DNA of 64,000 nt, from contig NZ_AEYE02000002.1 of NCBI RefSeq assembly GCF_000298315.2, positions 41,762 to 105,761 on the forward strand, given 5' to 3'. Positions 33,030-42,218 of this stretch are shown here, piece after piece; the stretch's first letter is position 1; each line of letters starts with the position of its first letter. The position numbers were made by a program, and so were the translations under genes. Below the pieces are notes generated by a model. That model worked only from the letters and a program-made list of their open reading frames with translations. It was not told where the DNA came from and searched no databases. The DNA comes from Rhizobium grahamii CCGE 502 (GTDB taxonomy: Bacteria; Pseudomonadota; Alphaproteobacteria; Rhizobiales; Rhizobiaceae).

Positions 33030-34013
33030 TTAGAAACTATCCGCCACCTTGATACCGGCAGGTCCGAGGATGACAGCGACGAGAACCGGCAGGAAGAACA
33101 GGATCATCGGCACCGTCAGCTTCGGCGGCAAAGCTGCGGCCTTTTTCTCGGCCTCGTTCATGCGTTCGTCGCGACCTTCCTGCGCAAGGACGCGCAGTGC
33201 CTGTGAAATCGGCGTGCCGTAGCGATCCGCCTGTATCAGGGCCTGGGTGACCGACTGCACCAATGGGATCTGCGTGCGCAGGCCGAGGTTCTCAAGCGCA
33301 ACGCGCCGATCGGGAAGGAAGGAGAGTTCGGCCGTCGTCAAAATCATTTCCTCCGCCAGCGGTGGCGAGGCTTCGCCGAGTTCTTCCGATACACGACGCA
33401 TGGCTGCCTCGATCGAGATGCCCGACTCGACGCAGATCAGCATCAGGTCGAGCGCGTCCGGCCAAGCGCGCTTGATCGAATGCTGGCGCTTCCCCATCCG
33501 ATTGGAGATGAAAATGTTCGGAGCATAAAAGCCCGCATAGGCGATCCCCAACGTCACCAGGAAACGCATCATCGTCGGCTTGTCGGCAAGATTGTTGAGG
33601 CCGAACACCCAAAAGACTGCGAGGCCGAAGAACAGGAACGGCAGCAGGAAGCGTGCGACGAGGAACATGTTCAGCGCATTCTCCGACCGGAACCCGGCGG
33701 CGCGGAGCTTATTCATGGTGTTTTCGTCGACCAGCGCCTCGCGGAGGTTGAACTTCTCCACGATCTGCCGAACCGAATGGTTGTTCTGGTTGCGAAGCGA
33801 GGCTTTCCCCGACGAATCGGCATTCATGCGCGCGCGTTCGCGGGCGCGGATCTGCTCGCGCTCGGTCGACACGGCCTTCATGCGCTTGCTGAGGTCGCCG
33901 CGCTCGAAAAACGGAACAGCAATCGTGTACAGGCTGGCGAACACTGCGATCGCCACCAGCACTGCGATCAGCATGGAAGGGTCAGTCAGTGTGGTCGCGA
34001 GATCAGATGACAT
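33030..34013 (-). CDS. tadC: Tad pilus inner-membrane platform protein TadC
   Basis: 327 residues. Type II secretion F-domain: hydrophobic N-terminal helix (LIAVLVAIAVFASLYTIAVPF), a cytoplasmic charged loop, two central helices, then the F domain with WPDALDLMLICVESGISIEAAMRRV and a C-terminal helix ending LGPAGIKVADSF. It forms the platform with TadB on which the CpaF ATPase acts. It is the last gene of the cpa/tad run, 12 bases after tadB. Confidence 0.93.
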   Translation of the reverse strand: MSSDLATTLTDPSMLIAVLVAIAVFASLYTIAVPFFERGDLSKRMKAVSTEREQIRARERARMNADSSGKASLRNQNNHSVRQIVEKFNLREALVDENTMNKLRAAGFRSENALNMFLVARFLLPFLFFGLAVFWVFGLNNLADKPTMMRFLVTLGIAYAGFYAPNIFISNRMGKRQHSIKRAWPDALDLMLICVESGISIEAAMRRVSEELGEASPPLAEEMILTTAELSFLPDRRVALENLGLRTQIPLVQSVTQALIQADRYGTPISQALRVLAQEGRDERMNEAEKKAAALPPKLTVPMILFFLPVLVAVILGPAGIKVADSF

Positions 34014-34025
34014 CGCCCGTCTCCA

Positions 34026-35033
34026 TCAAATGTCGAAATTGACCATATTGCGCATGACGAACATACCGATCGACATCCAGACGGCCGAAACGCCCATAAT
34101 CAGGTGGCCACGGGGGTCGGTAAATAGGACCAGCATATATTCGGGCGAGGTGAGATAGACGAGCGTTGCCACGATAAAGGGCAGCGCGCCGATGATGACA
34201 GCGGACGCCTTCGCTTCCATCGAAAGCGCCTTCACCTTCGCTTTCATTTTCTTTCGATCGCGCAGGACCTTTGCCAGATTGCCGATGGCTTCCGACAGGT
34301 TGCCACCCGCCTGCGACTGGATCGCGATGACGATGGCAAAGAAGCTCACTTCCTGCAGCGGCATCTGATTGGCCATGCGGGCGCAGGCATCCGGCACGCT
34401 GAGACCGACCTGTTGCGATTCAATCACACGCCGGAATTCGCTCTTCACAGGGTCTTTACCCTCGTTGGCGATCAGCCGGATAGCATCATTCAGCGGCAGG
34501 CCCGATTTAATCGAACGCACGATCACGTCGAGCGCGTTGGGGAATTCGTCGAGAAACTTGTTCTGCCGCCGCTTGATCAGGAAGCCGAGCACCCAGCGCG
34601 GCAACCCAAGCCCGGCGACAATGGGCAGACCGAGCACCACCACAACAGAGGCGTCAGCGAGAAAAGCCACGGACATCAGGATGAAGCCGAAGATGGCGCT
34701 GAACGTGTAGAAGCGCCCTGGTGTGATCTTTAAACCGGCCTGCGTCAGCCGCGATTTCAATGACAGCTTCTTCTTCGTGTTTTCCTGTTGCCGCTTCTCG
34801 AGATCCTTCAGATTGTCCTGCACCGACTTTCGACGCTTCGACATTTCCTGAACGCGGTCGCGGGCTGCCTTGACGCTGGCTTTATCTGCTTCCGCTGAGG
34901 CGACACGGTTGACGCGGCTTGCCGATTTCTTTTCGGTTTCCATCCGGGTGAAAAGAAGGCCATAGCAAACAGCGCCCGCCGCAACGGCGGCGAGCACGAC
35001 AATGGCCAACACGACAGGATCGAACCCGAACAT
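34026..35033 (-). CDS. tadB: Tad pilus inner-membrane platform protein TadB
   Basis: 335 residues from ATG at 35033, four bases after the cpaF stop; a longer frame to 35096 only overlaps cpaF. A first helix (VVLAIVVLAAVAAGAVCYGLLF) is followed by a charged, probably coiled-coil segment (SKRRKSVQDNLKDLEKRQQE, residues about 65-90), two central helices and the F domain (FPNALDVIVRSIKSGLPLND, LSVPDACARMANQMPLQE). It pairs with TadC in the pilus motor. Confidence 0.93.
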   Translation of the reverse strand: MFGFDPVVLAIVVLAAVAAGAVCYGLLFTRMETEKKSASRVNRVASAEADKASVKAARDRVQEMSKRRKSVQDNLKDLEKRQQENTKKKLSLKSRLTQAGLKITPGRFYTFSAIFGFILMSVAFLADASVVVVLGLPIVAGLGLPRWVLGFLIKRRQNKFLDEFPNALDVIVRSIKSGLPLNDAIRLIANEGKDPVKSEFRRVIESQQVGLSVPDACARMANQMPLQEVSFFAIVIAIQSQAGGNLSEAIGNLAKVLRDRKKMKAKVKALSMEAKASAVIIGALPFIVATLVYLTSPEYMLVLFTDPRGHLIMGVSAVWMSIGMFVMRNMVNFDI

Positions 35034-35037
35034 TTCA

Positions 35038-36507
35038 CTAATCCTTGGACTTGGCTTCCATTTCGTCGAGCGCGGCAGCAAGGCGCTTCTCTTCATTGAA
35101 GTAGCGGGCGCGATCCCAGAAATGCGGCTTGCCGATGCCGGTCGACTTATGCCGGCCGATTAGCCGGCCCGAGGCATCTTCGCCCTCGATTTCGTAGCGC
35201 ATCAGGTCCTGGGTGATGATGACGTCGCCTTCCATGCCGATCACTTCGGTGATCTGCGTGATGCGGCGCGAACCATCGCGCAGGCGGGCCGCCTGGACGA
35301 TGATATCGATCGAACCGGAGATAATTTCGCGCACCGTCTTTGCCGGCAGCGTGAACCCCCCCATGGCGATCATCGATTCGATACGGCTCAGGCATTCACG
35401 CGGCGAGTTCGAGTGGATCGTGCCCATCGAGCCGTCGTGACCGGTGTTCATTGCCTGCAGCAGGTCGAAAACCTCAGGTCCGCGCACTTCGCCGACGATG
35501 ATGCGTTCTGGTCGCATACGCAGGCAGTTCTTGACGAGATCGCGCATGGTGATCTCGCCTTCGCCTTCGATGTTCGGCGGGCGTGTTTCCAGACGTACCA
35601 CGTGTGGCTGCTGAAGTTGCAGTTCGGCAGTGTCTTCACAGGTGATGACACGCTCATCCGCGTCGATGTAGCGGGTAAGGCAGTTGAGCAGCGTCGTCTT
35701 GCCAGAGCCCGTACCGCCTGAAATGACGACATTGCAGCGAACGCGGCCGATGATCTGGAGCAGCGTCGCGCCCTCGGGTGTGATGGCGCCGAACCGAACG
35801 AGCTGCTCGAGGTTCAGCTTGTCCTTCTTGAACTTACGGATTGTAAGCGCCGGTCCGTCGATGGCGAGCGGCGGTGCAATGACGTTGACACGCGATCCGT
35901 CCGGTAGGCGTGCGTCGCAGATCGGGCTCGATTCATCGACACGGCGACCAACCTGGCTAACGATGCGCTGGCAGATTGAAAGCAGTTGCGAATTGTCACG
36001 GAAGCGGATTTCGGACTCGATGGTCTTGCCGCCGACTTCGATGAAGGTTTGCCCGGCGCCGTTGACCATGATGTCGGCGATATCGTCTCGCGCCAGCAGC
36101 GGCTCGAGAGGACCATAACCAAGGACGTCGTTGCAGATGTCCTCGAGCAGTTCTTCCTGCTCGGAAATCGACATCGCGAAGTTCTTGATCGTGATAATGT
36201 CGTTGACGATGTCGCGGATTTCTTCACGGGCGCTCTCACCATCGAGCTTGGCAAGCTGCGAAAGGTCGATCGTGTCGATCAGCGCGGAGAAAACCTGCGC
36301 CTTTGTATCGTAATACTCGTCGGTGCGGGCAGGGCGCTTGCGCTGCGGCGTCTGCATCGGCGGCGGGGGAACCTGCTGGCGCGGAGGTTCGCGCTGGGGT
36401 TCGACGAGAACCGCAGGTGCAGACGGGGAGGGCTGTTGCACTGGCGGAGGCGGCGCGATTGTGCCGCCGGCCTTGCCAAATCCCTCGTTTCCGCGTTTTC
36501 CGAACAT
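35038..36507 (-). CDS. cpaF: Tad pilus assembly ATPase CpaF/TadA
   Basis: 489 residues. A Pro-rich, low-complexity N terminus (about residues 15-55: [31 protein letters not shown]) precedes the type II/IV secretion ATPase. The Walker A is GGTGSGKTT with K270, the Asp/His boxes include [14 protein letters not shown] and [15 protein letters not shown] (Walker B), and the His box is GSMGTIHSN. It drives pilus extension, and in Caulobacter also retraction. It is 28 bases after cpaE and four bases before tadB. Confidence 0.96.
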   Translation of the reverse strand: MFGKRGNEGFGKAGGTIAPPPPVQQPSPSAPAVLVEPQREPPRQQVPPPPMQTPQRKRPARTDEYYDTKAQVFSALIDTIDLSQLAKLDGESAREEIRDIVNDIITIKNFAMSISEQEELLEDICNDVLGYGPLEPLLARDDIADIMVNGAGQTFIEVGGKTIESEIRFRDNSQLLSICQRIVSQVGRRVDESSPICDARLPDGSRVNVIAPPLAIDGPALTIRKFKKDKLNLEQLVRFGAITPEGATLLQIIGRVRCNVVISGGTGSGKTTLLNCLTRYIDADERVITCEDTAELQLQQPHVVRLETRPPNIEGEGEITMRDLVKNCLRMRPERIIVGEVRGPEVFDLLQAMNTGHDGSMGTIHSNSPRECLSRIESMIAMGGFTLPAKTVREIISGSIDIIVQAARLRDGSRRITQITEVIGMEGDVIITQDLMRYEIEGEDASGRLIGRHKSTGIGKPHFWDRARYFNEEKRLAAALDEMEAKSKD

Positions 36508-36535
36508 GCCTTATTCCAATCTACTCTTGCGGGCG

Positions 36536-37813
36536 TTACTTGCGCTTCAGCAGGCCGAGCAATCTACCTTTGCGCGCCTTTCTGACGGCAATCCGCCCAG
36601 TCACGATGTGTGATATCTGCGAAAATGTTTCCGCGGTTGGCGACTTCGCATCCATCTCCGAAATCATACGGCCGCTATTGGCCGCATTCCCGAAGAGGTG
36701 GGCGTCGAATGGGATGATGGCGATCGGATCGGTCTCCAGCGGCTCGCAGAAATCCGACGGGCTGATCTCCGGCCGTTTTGGCATGCCGACCTGATTGAGG
36801 ATCAGATGCGGCATCTTGTCGTTGGGCCGCATCTTACGCAGCGCGTCCATCATGTTCTTGGCGTTGCGGAGGTTGGCGAGGTCGGGGGAGGCGCAGATGA
36901 CGACCTCATCGACGCTCGCGAGCACCGAACGCGTCCATTCCGACCAGGCATGTGGTACGTCGAGGACGGTAACAGGGGCATTGCGCTGCAATACCTCGAG
37001 AACGGGCTGGAAGGCATGTCCTTCAAAGTCATAGGCACGATCGAGAAGGGAAGGGGCGGCAAGCAGCGACAGGTGCTCCGAGCACTTCGTCAGCAGACGA
37101 TCAAGAAACACCTCATCCAGACGGTCAGGCGCATAGACCGCCTCGGCGATACCCTGGGTCGGGTCCTGGTCGAAGTCGATATTGGCAGTGCCATAAGGCA
37201 GGTCGAGATCCGCAAGGATCGTTTCCGTCGAGAATAGGTTGGAAATACCGAAGGCGCAGTTGTGGGCGATTGTCGAGGAACCAACGCCGCCCTTGGCGCC
37301 GATGAAGGCGATGCTGCGGCCAAGCGGTTCCGCATCCGGGTCAACGAAGATAGTAGCCATCGCCATCATGATGTCAGGCATGGCAACAGGCTGGACCATA
37401 TACTCGGAAATGCCGTTGCGGACGAGTTCGCGGTAAAGCGCGATGTCGTTGTAATAGCCGACGATAATGACCTTGGTGGAAGGGTCGCATACCGAGGCAA
37501 GCGGCGCCAGTTCGGTGAGCAGATTGCCGGCTCCGGCCCTGGTTTCGAGAATGATGAGATTTGGCGTCGGCGCCGACGCGAACATGTTCGCAGCGGCTGC
37601 GATGCCACCGCTGGTGATCCGCAAGCCGACCTTAGACATTCGGCGATCCTGGCCGCAACGCTCCATGACCCGCTGCAATTCTTCGCTCTCGCAGAAGGCA
37701 TGCACCGATATGCGAGGCAGTGGACGCATGTTTTCGAGTTCGGCCATGCGAATGGCGTCCTCGGCGTTCCGTAGCTCGGTGGTATTCTTGATCTCGTATT
37801 CGACGGTGCTCAT
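36536..37813 (-). CDS. cpaE: Tad pilus MinD/ParA-like localisation ATPase CpaE/TadZ
   Basis: 425 residues from ATG at 37813 (AGGATTGAAG upstream). Residues about 35-150 form a degenerate receiver-like domain (NLIILETRAGAGNLLTELAP, VIIVGYYNDIALYRELVRNG); residues about 165-425 are a ParA/MinD-type ATPase with the deviant Walker A FIGAKGGVGSSTIAHN and DLDLPYGTANIDFD. CpaE/TadZ places the pilus machinery, at a pole in relatives. The first of its two ATP-binding lysines (K in GAKGGVGSS) is present, while the usual K before S/T of the P-loop is Ser (GVGSST), as in many CpaE proteins. Confidence 0.93.
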   Translation of the reverse strand: MSTVEYEIKNTTELRNAEDAIRMAELENMRPLPRISVHAFCESEELQRVMERCGQDRRMSKVGLRITSGGIAAAANMFASAPTPNLIILETRAGAGNLLTELAPLASVCDPSTKVIIVGYYNDIALYRELVRNGISEYMVQPVAMPDIMMAMATIFVDPDAEPLGRSIAFIGAKGGVGSSTIAHNCAFGISNLFSTETILADLDLPYGTANIDFDQDPTQGIAEAVYAPDRLDEVFLDRLLTKCSEHLSLLAAPSLLDRAYDFEGHAFQPVLEVLQRNAPVTVLDVPHAWSEWTRSVLASVDEVVICASPDLANLRNAKNMMDALRKMRPNDKMPHLILNQVGMPKRPEISPSDFCEPLETDPIAIIPFDAHLFGNAANSGRMISEMDAKSPTAETFSQISHIVTGRIAVRKARKGRLLGLLKRK

Positions 37814-37828
37814 CTTCAATCCTACCGT

Positions 37829-38560
37829 TCAGAAGCTATCGGCGCTGCCGCTGACGTCCTCGATGTTGCTCGTGCGCTCACGGTATTCCTTGATCGCCGC
37901 GTTGCGCCGGGTCGCATCGATGGGGGTCATGCCGCGCGGCGCGATCAGGTCTTCAGGGTTCGCTATTTGCGCGGCCAAATTATTCTGCGTTGCGCAGCCG
38001 AAGTTGTAGTAGTTCTGGTTGTTGAAATCGTTGATCATATCCCTCGGCCACTGTCCGCACTGCGAGGTCATCGCAGTCGTGCCGACGAAGGTCAGGCGGA
38101 TGGGAGCCGAGTCCCCGATGCCCGTGGCGGCATAGGTGCTGTTGACGATTTTGGAGCTGGCGACGCCGCGGGCCGAGAGCTCTGCGCGCACTTGGCCGCG
38201 GAGCTGACGTGCTGCGGAGGAGTTGGGCGATCCTTCGGGCGTCAATAGGTAGACCGGTCCGGTCGCCCGCGACGTATAATTCTGCGCAAAGCCGCGGATC
38301 ATGTCGCGCTGGGCGATGTTCAGACGACGATCCGTCGAAGCGACCGGGATATCGACCGATTGCTCGGCTTCGGCAACCACGATCGGGTGACGCTGACGAT
38401 AGTCGTCAGGAATGCCGCCGGTCGTCAGCTGGTCGTGGGAGGCGCAGCCGGAGAGCAGGGCGGTCGCCACTGTGATCGCGGTCAGCAGCGATTTCGAAAA
38501 GCGGTATTCATACGCAGTGTTCTGCTTGTGGGCCATCGGCTGATCTCTGTGTTGTGCCAT
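37829..38560 (-). CDS. cpaD: Tad pilus lipoprotein CpaD
   Basis: 243 residues from ATG at 38560 (AGGATCAGCG upstream); starts at 38581 or 38536 are possible. A lipoprotein signal ends LLSGCASHD. The CpaD domain shows DYRQRHPIVVAEAEQSVDIPV, then AQRDMIRGFAQNYTSRATGPVYL and the pattern CGQWPRDMINDFNNQNYYNFGCATQNNLAAQIANPEDLIAPR characteristic of the family (quoted here in part: CGQWP, YYNFGCATQ, NLAAQIANP). It works with the secretin CpaC in the outer membrane. Confidence 0.93.
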   Translation of the reverse strand: MAQHRDQPMAHKQNTAYEYRFSKSLLTAITVATALLSGCASHDQLTTGGIPDDYRQRHPIVVAEAEQSVDIPVASTDRRLNIAQRDMIRGFAQNYTSRATGPVYLLTPEGSPNSSAARQLRGQVRAELSARGVASSKIVNSTYAATGIGDSAPIRLTFVGTTAMTSQCGQWPRDMINDFNNQNYYNFGCATQNNLAAQIANPEDLIAPRGMTPIDATRRNAAIKEYRERTSNIEDVSGSADSF

Positions 38561-38577
38561 CGCTGATCCTGCTGCGC

Positions 38578-40071
38578 TCATTTGTAGATGAACCCGATGG
38601 AGCCATGGAATTGAGCGTCGGCGACCGGCGTTTCGCGGCCGCCGTAAACCTTGTTGACGCGGTTGAGCAGGAAAGCCGCTGCGTCGTTTTCCGGGCTGAA
38701 GTTGTCGTCCGGACGGTTGAGTTCGTTGCGGGCAACCGGGCGGACGAGATAGGGCGTCGCGATGATGACCAGCTCGGTCTCGTTGCGCTCCACCGTGCGC
38801 TGCCGGAATAAAGTGCCGAGTAGGGGAATCTTGTTGACGCCGGGCGTTCCGTTCGAGGTCTGCGCAACGTCGTCGCGGATCAGACCGGCGAGCGCGATCG
38901 AACCACCGGACGGAAGTTCAACCGATGTTTCAGCCGCGCGACGCTGGTAGGTCGGAGTCGAGCCGGAAACCGAAGGCGCTGGCTCCGATACGTTCGTCTT
39001 GATCTCCAAGCTGATGCGGCCGGAGGACAGAACCACCGGCTTGAAGGCGAGATTGATGCCATAGTTGTACGGGACGATCGTGACGTTTCCGTCGTTGTCC
39101 GTCGTGGAATAAAGCACTTGGCCGCCGGAATTGAACGTTGCGGCCTGGCCGGAAATTGCCGTTAGTGTCGGCTCGGCCAGCGTGTTGACGACCTTTGCCT
39201 GCTCGAGTGCGCTTAGATAGGTGGAGATATCGTATTTCCCTATGGAGCTCTTGAAGAGAGCCGCCAGGCCGCCGCCCACGATCGCGGTGGCGCTATCTGT
39301 GTTGGGGGAACCGAGTTGGGCGACCGTGAGGCCTCTGGAGTTCGAAACCAGATTGTCGAAGCCGAGTTGTTTCAGCACTTCCCTGCGAACTTCTGCGATC
39401 GTCACCTTCAACGTGACCTGATCTTCGCCTTGGATCTGCAAAAGGTTGACGACCTGCGAGGTTTGGCGGCCCTCAGCGAACAGGGCCACGGACCCATCTC
39501 CACCTGAACTGGTCGCCGTTTCCGTACGCGTCGTCGCTTCGCCGCCCTTCAGGAAGACCTGGGCCAGATCAGCGGCCTGTGCCGCGTCCTGGGGCGTGCG
39601 AACCGTTCCGGTCAACACGATGTTGTCCGATACGATTTCCACCTTGATGTTGGAGTCCGGAATGAAGCGCCGGAGATTGGTTTCCAGGCCGGCGACGTCG
39701 CGCTCGATCGCGATATCGAGGCTGACGATCTGCTGGCCATCGGCGCCGAAGATGAAGATGTTCGTTTGCCCGACGGTTTTGCCGAAGAGATAGATGCGGC
39801 GCGAGCTACGGGTGACCGCGTCGGCCATGGAAGGGTCCGAGACGAGGATATCATGCGCGTCGACGGGCAGGTCGACGACGATCGCCTTCTTCAAGCCGAG
39901 CTTCAGACTGCGGTGTGCACCAGGTCCAGCCTGAGTGATGTTAACGATCCCATCTGAAACTGCGTATGCAGCTCTTGTAGCAAGAACGCCAGGTGCGGCG
40001 CCGGAGAGCCCGATTGCAAAAGACAAGCACCCTGCCATCAAGGGCTTCATGTGGCGCGTCAAACTGCCCAT
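38578..40071 (-). CDS. cpaC: Tad pilus outer-membrane secretin CpaC/RcpA
   Basis: 497 residues from ATG at 40071 (AAAGGA seven bases upstream). A signal peptide spans about residues 1-38. The pilus N domain (LKLGLKKAIVVDLPVDAHDI, DPSMADAVTRSSRRIYLFGK) is followed by a BON-like segment (VEIVSDNIVLTGTVRTPQDA) and the secretin domain (LAEPTLTAISGQAATFNSGG, VELPSGGSIALAGLIRDD, NKIPLLGTLFR). It forms the pore for the pilus fibre. Its stop overlaps the upstream candidate start of cpaD. Confidence 0.95.
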   Translation of the reverse strand: MGSLTRHMKPLMAGCLSFAIGLSGAAPGVLATRAAYAVSDGIVNITQAGPGAHRSLKLGLKKAIVVDLPVDAHDILVSDPSMADAVTRSSRRIYLFGKTVGQTNIFIFGADGQQIVSLDIAIERDVAGLETNLRRFIPDSNIKVEIVSDNIVLTGTVRTPQDAAQAADLAQVFLKGGEATTRTETATSSGGDGSVALFAEGRQTSQVVNLLQIQGEDQVTLKVTIAEVRREVLKQLGFDNLVSNSRGLTVAQLGSPNTDSATAIVGGGLAALFKSSIGKYDISTYLSALEQAKVVNTLAEPTLTAISGQAATFNSGGQVLYSTTDNDGNVTIVPYNYGINLAFKPVVLSSGRISLEIKTNVSEPAPSVSGSTPTYQRRAAETSVELPSGGSIALAGLIRDDVAQTSNGTPGVNKIPLLGTLFRQRTVERNETELVIIATPYLVRPVARNELNRPDDNFSPENDAAAFLLNRVNKVYGGRETPVADAQFHGSIGFIYK

Positions 40072-40082
40072 TCCCATTTCCT

Positions 40083-40898
40083 TTACTCGGCCTTCGGCGC
40101 GCTGGCGGCGTCTGTAACGATTGAGCCTGATTTGATGACCTGGACGATGGCGCTGCCGTTGTCGCCGCTGAGGAGGTAGTCCGCAGCGCTGGTATCCTGT
40201 TCCTGGGCATCCGCGACCGAGCGCAAGGCCAGTGACAGCCGGTCTGCCATCTGCTGCGCGACGGCCAGCACCTTGGTTTGGTCGGGGGTTAGTTCCAGCG
40301 TTGCAGTGGTACCGACCACGGCTTTCGAGCCGTCTTCCTTTTCCTGAATTTGTTGGTCGATCGCGAGCACGCGGACGTTGCTGAGCACGGTCTCGGTCAG
40401 ATACTTGTCCGCTTCCTTCGCCTTTCGAACCATGATGACGTCGACGCGGTCATTCGGCAGGATGAAGCCGCCTGCACCTGTCGAAACCGAGATTTCGGTT
40501 GCGACGGCACGTTTTCCGGAAGGCAGGAGCGAAGACATGATGCGGCTGTTTGAGTCGGCGATCTTTTCCGCGCGGATCGGCTCGCCCTCGAAAATCGGAA
40601 GGCGGACGACGGCACCCTGCAGGTCTTTCAGGGCATCAGGCTTGTCCGCTTCGGTGATAAAGCCCTGGACGACGCCACTTTGCGGCCAACCCATCCAGTG
40701 AACCGCCTTGTCATCCAATCGCGCGCCGACCGGGAGGTTGGCGCTGGAGACGAGCACACTGACGGTTGGCTCCTTTTCGACCACCGACTGAACCTGGGTG
40801 ACAACGGAGCCGCGGCCCGCGAGAGTCATCGCCAGCACGCCGGCAAGGCCGGCAGCAACGACAGCCACTCCAAGTATCAAAAGGCGGGCGGGTCTCAT
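40083..40898 (-). CDS. cpaB: Tad pilus assembly protein CpaB/RcpC
   Basis: 271 residues, ATG with GAGGAATGATCG upstream. An N-terminal membrane anchor (LLILGVAVVAAGLAGVLAMTL) precedes an SAF/CpaB domain (SVLVSSANLPVGARLDDKAV, then WMGWPQSG and GEPIRAEKIADSNSR) and the C-terminal Flp-assembly part (ILPNDRVDVIMVRKAKEA, TATLELTPDQTKVLAVAQQ). It sits in the periplasm and stabilises the secretin. The CtrA box at 40987-41001 lies about 90 bases upstream, so a cpaB-led transcript is probable. Confidence 0.94.
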   Translation of the reverse strand: MRPARLLILGVAVVAAGLAGVLAMTLAGRGSVVTQVQSVVEKEPTVSVLVSSANLPVGARLDDKAVHWMGWPQSGVVQGFITEADKPDALKDLQGAVVRLPIFEGEPIRAEKIADSNSRIMSSLLPSGKRAVATEISVSTGAGGFILPNDRVDVIMVRKAKEADKYLTETVLSNVRVLAIDQQIQEKEDGSKAVVGTTATLELTPDQTKVLAVAQQMADRLSLALRSVADAQEQDTSAADYLLSGDNGSAIVQVIKSGSIVTDAASAPKAE

Positions 40899-40985
40899 CG
40901 ATCATTCCTCGGGGATTCGCGGTATTCGCCCGAAGAATGGCTCACAATTGGTGTAATTATGGTTAATGAAAACCTTCGATCTTAA

Positions 40986-41001
40986 GTTAACGGAGGCTTA
41001 A
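40986..41001 (-). promoter_or_regulatory. CtrA binding site upstream of cpaB
   Basis: On the minus strand the sequence reads TTAAGCCTCCGTTAAC, a perfect match to the full CtrA consensus TTAA-N7-TTAAC. It is placed 88 bases before the cpaB start, in the 109-base gap after cpaA. Control of Tad pilus genes by CtrA is known in Caulobacter. Binding is inferred from sequence. Confidence 0.75.
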
Positions 41002-41007
41002 ATGGCG

Positions 41008-41520
41008 CTATTTCAGGCCTTCTAGTGCCGCAACAAAGACCGGTGAGGAGGGAAAGGCAATAAAGCCGCCCGCGGCGATAGCAATGCCGTACGGGATTTT
41101 CTTGGCGAGAAGAATCGAACTCGGAACCGGTAGCCCGGCCGCCAGGATAACATGGGCTTGTGTACGGATCAGAAGGATCAAAAGAGTGACGATGCCGCCA
41201 AATACGCCGACATAAACCAGAAATTCAACAAGAGCCGGGCCAAAGCCGAACCAGAGAGCCGCCGCGGCGAGCAGCTTTGCGTCGCCGCCACCCATGATAT
41301 TTAGGGCGAATAGGACAAAGCAGACGGCGAGAACTGCAAATGCAGCAACCAAGTGCGTCCCCAACACAATGAAGGGCATTCCTGTCGTTGTTGCGACCCC
41401 GAGGAACGTCACGGCGAGAATTACTGACGCACGGTTGGGGATCGTCATCGTGAACAAGTCAGAGAACGCCGCGATGGCAAGGCAGAGCGGGAAAATCACA
41501 AATACGACTGCCGAGATCAT
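41008..41520 (-). CDS. cpaA: Prepilin peptidase CpaA/TadV (A24 family)
   Basis: 170 residues, with five to six hydrophobic segments. The two catalytic Asp are in AAFSDLFTMTIPN (about residue 21) and in MGGGDAKLLAAAALWFG (GxGD motif, about residue 79). It lacks the N-methyltransferase domain of PilD, as TadV/CpaA enzymes do. It cleaves the Flp pilin and the TadE/F pseudopilins at their Gly-xxxxE sites. It lies 99 bases after the pilin gene, behind a stem-loop. Confidence 0.94.
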   Translation of the reverse strand: MISAVVFVIFPLCLAIAAFSDLFTMTIPNRASVILAVTFLGVATTTGMPFIVLGTHLVAAFAVLAVCFVLFALNIMGGGDAKLLAAAALWFGFGPALVEFLVYVGVFGGIVTLLILLIRTQAHVILAAGLPVPSSILLAKKIPYGIAIAAGGFIAFPSSPVFVAALEGLK

Positions 41521-41545
41521 TCCGTTGAATCCCCATGAATAGAAA

Positions 41546-41569
41546 GGCTCACAGCGTTAACTGTGAGCC
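41546..41569 (-). terminator. Stem-loop between Flp pilin gene and cpaA
   Basis: GGCTCACAG and CTGTGAGCC form a perfect 9-bp stem with loop CGTTAA (on the minus strand TTAACG), followed on the minus strand by TTTCTATT. It probably ends most pilin transcripts, so the pilin can be made in large excess over the assembly proteins. Confidence 0.7.
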
Positions 41570-41619
41570 CGATTTTCACTTAGGCAAAGCGCGGTCTCGC
41601 CGCCGCCTTAAGCCGCTGA

Positions 41620-41817
41620 TCAGGGAACGGTAGCCGGAGCCTTGGAGGCTGCCGAGTTCATGGTCACGGAAAGGTTGTTGAACAGAACGTTCAACTTGCC
41701 GCCGAGTGCACTGGCGCCGGTGATGAGGGCGACGGAGATCAGCGCTGCGATCAGGCCGTATTCAATTGCGGTCGCGCCGGATTCGTCCTTCAGAAAACGG
41801 CTAACAAGCTTGGTCAT
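41620..41817 (-). CDS. pilA: Flp/PilA-type major pilin
   Basis: 65 residues, with a strong ribosome site (AGTAGGAGTTACC). The pilin signature is FLKDESGATAIEYGLIAALI at residues 8-27: the prepilin peptidase should cut after Gly14, leaving ATAIEYG, with the Glu-Tyr pair typical of Flp pilins, and the following hydrophobic helix forms the fibre core. The C-terminal part is short and Ser/Ala-rich (NSAASKAPATVP). It is the only Flp pilin gene in the window. Confidence 0.96.
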   Translation of the reverse strand: MTKLVSRFLKDESGATAIEYGLIAALISVALITGASALGGKLNVLFNNLSVTMNSAASKAPATVP

Positions 41818-42218
41818 GGTAACTCCTACTCCAGTTGAGGTTCAGCACGTCCGCCAACTGTTGCCGTTGATCGGATTGCCACAATTTAGCCAAAGCCTGT
41901 TTCCATCAACTTAAAGAGTTGGGTTACCGGTTCGTAAACACGACTAGACGATCTGGCGTGGTAAGTATTTTCTTTCCTGGTTACTTAGAATTTGAGGAAA
42001 ATCTGGCATATCGCGCAGTAATCGACGCTTGTGATGTTCCAAAGATAACCTTGCGCGAACGCGCAAGGACCGGAAGCAGGCACTTCGCTAGCGAAAAGCT
42101 GTTTCTATCTGGTTCACAAAGCCGGCATCATGGACAAATTTGAATAGGTTTAAGGCTTCATTCACCAATTTTTCTCATCCTGTTCCGTGAAATCGCCGAA
42201 ACCCGAAAGAGATCGAAA
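41818..42218. other. AT-rich divergent intergenic region with a perfect hairpin
   Basis: 401 bases between the pilin gene and the pilus N-domain gene. It is markedly lower in GC than its surroundings, as expected for strong promoters on both sides. CCTTGCGC (42049-42056) and GCGCAAGG (42061-42068) form a perfect 8-bp stem with a GAAC tetraloop; no U-run follows. A weak CtrA-like half match lies near 41930. A 74-codon frame at 41919-42143 exists but has no credible start. A small RNA from this stretch is possible but not shown. Confidence 0.45.

Noticed and set aside
41919-42143. 74-codon frame upstream of the pilus N-domain gene
   Set aside because: It has no good start or ribosome site and runs through a perfect hairpin; composition is not protein-like.
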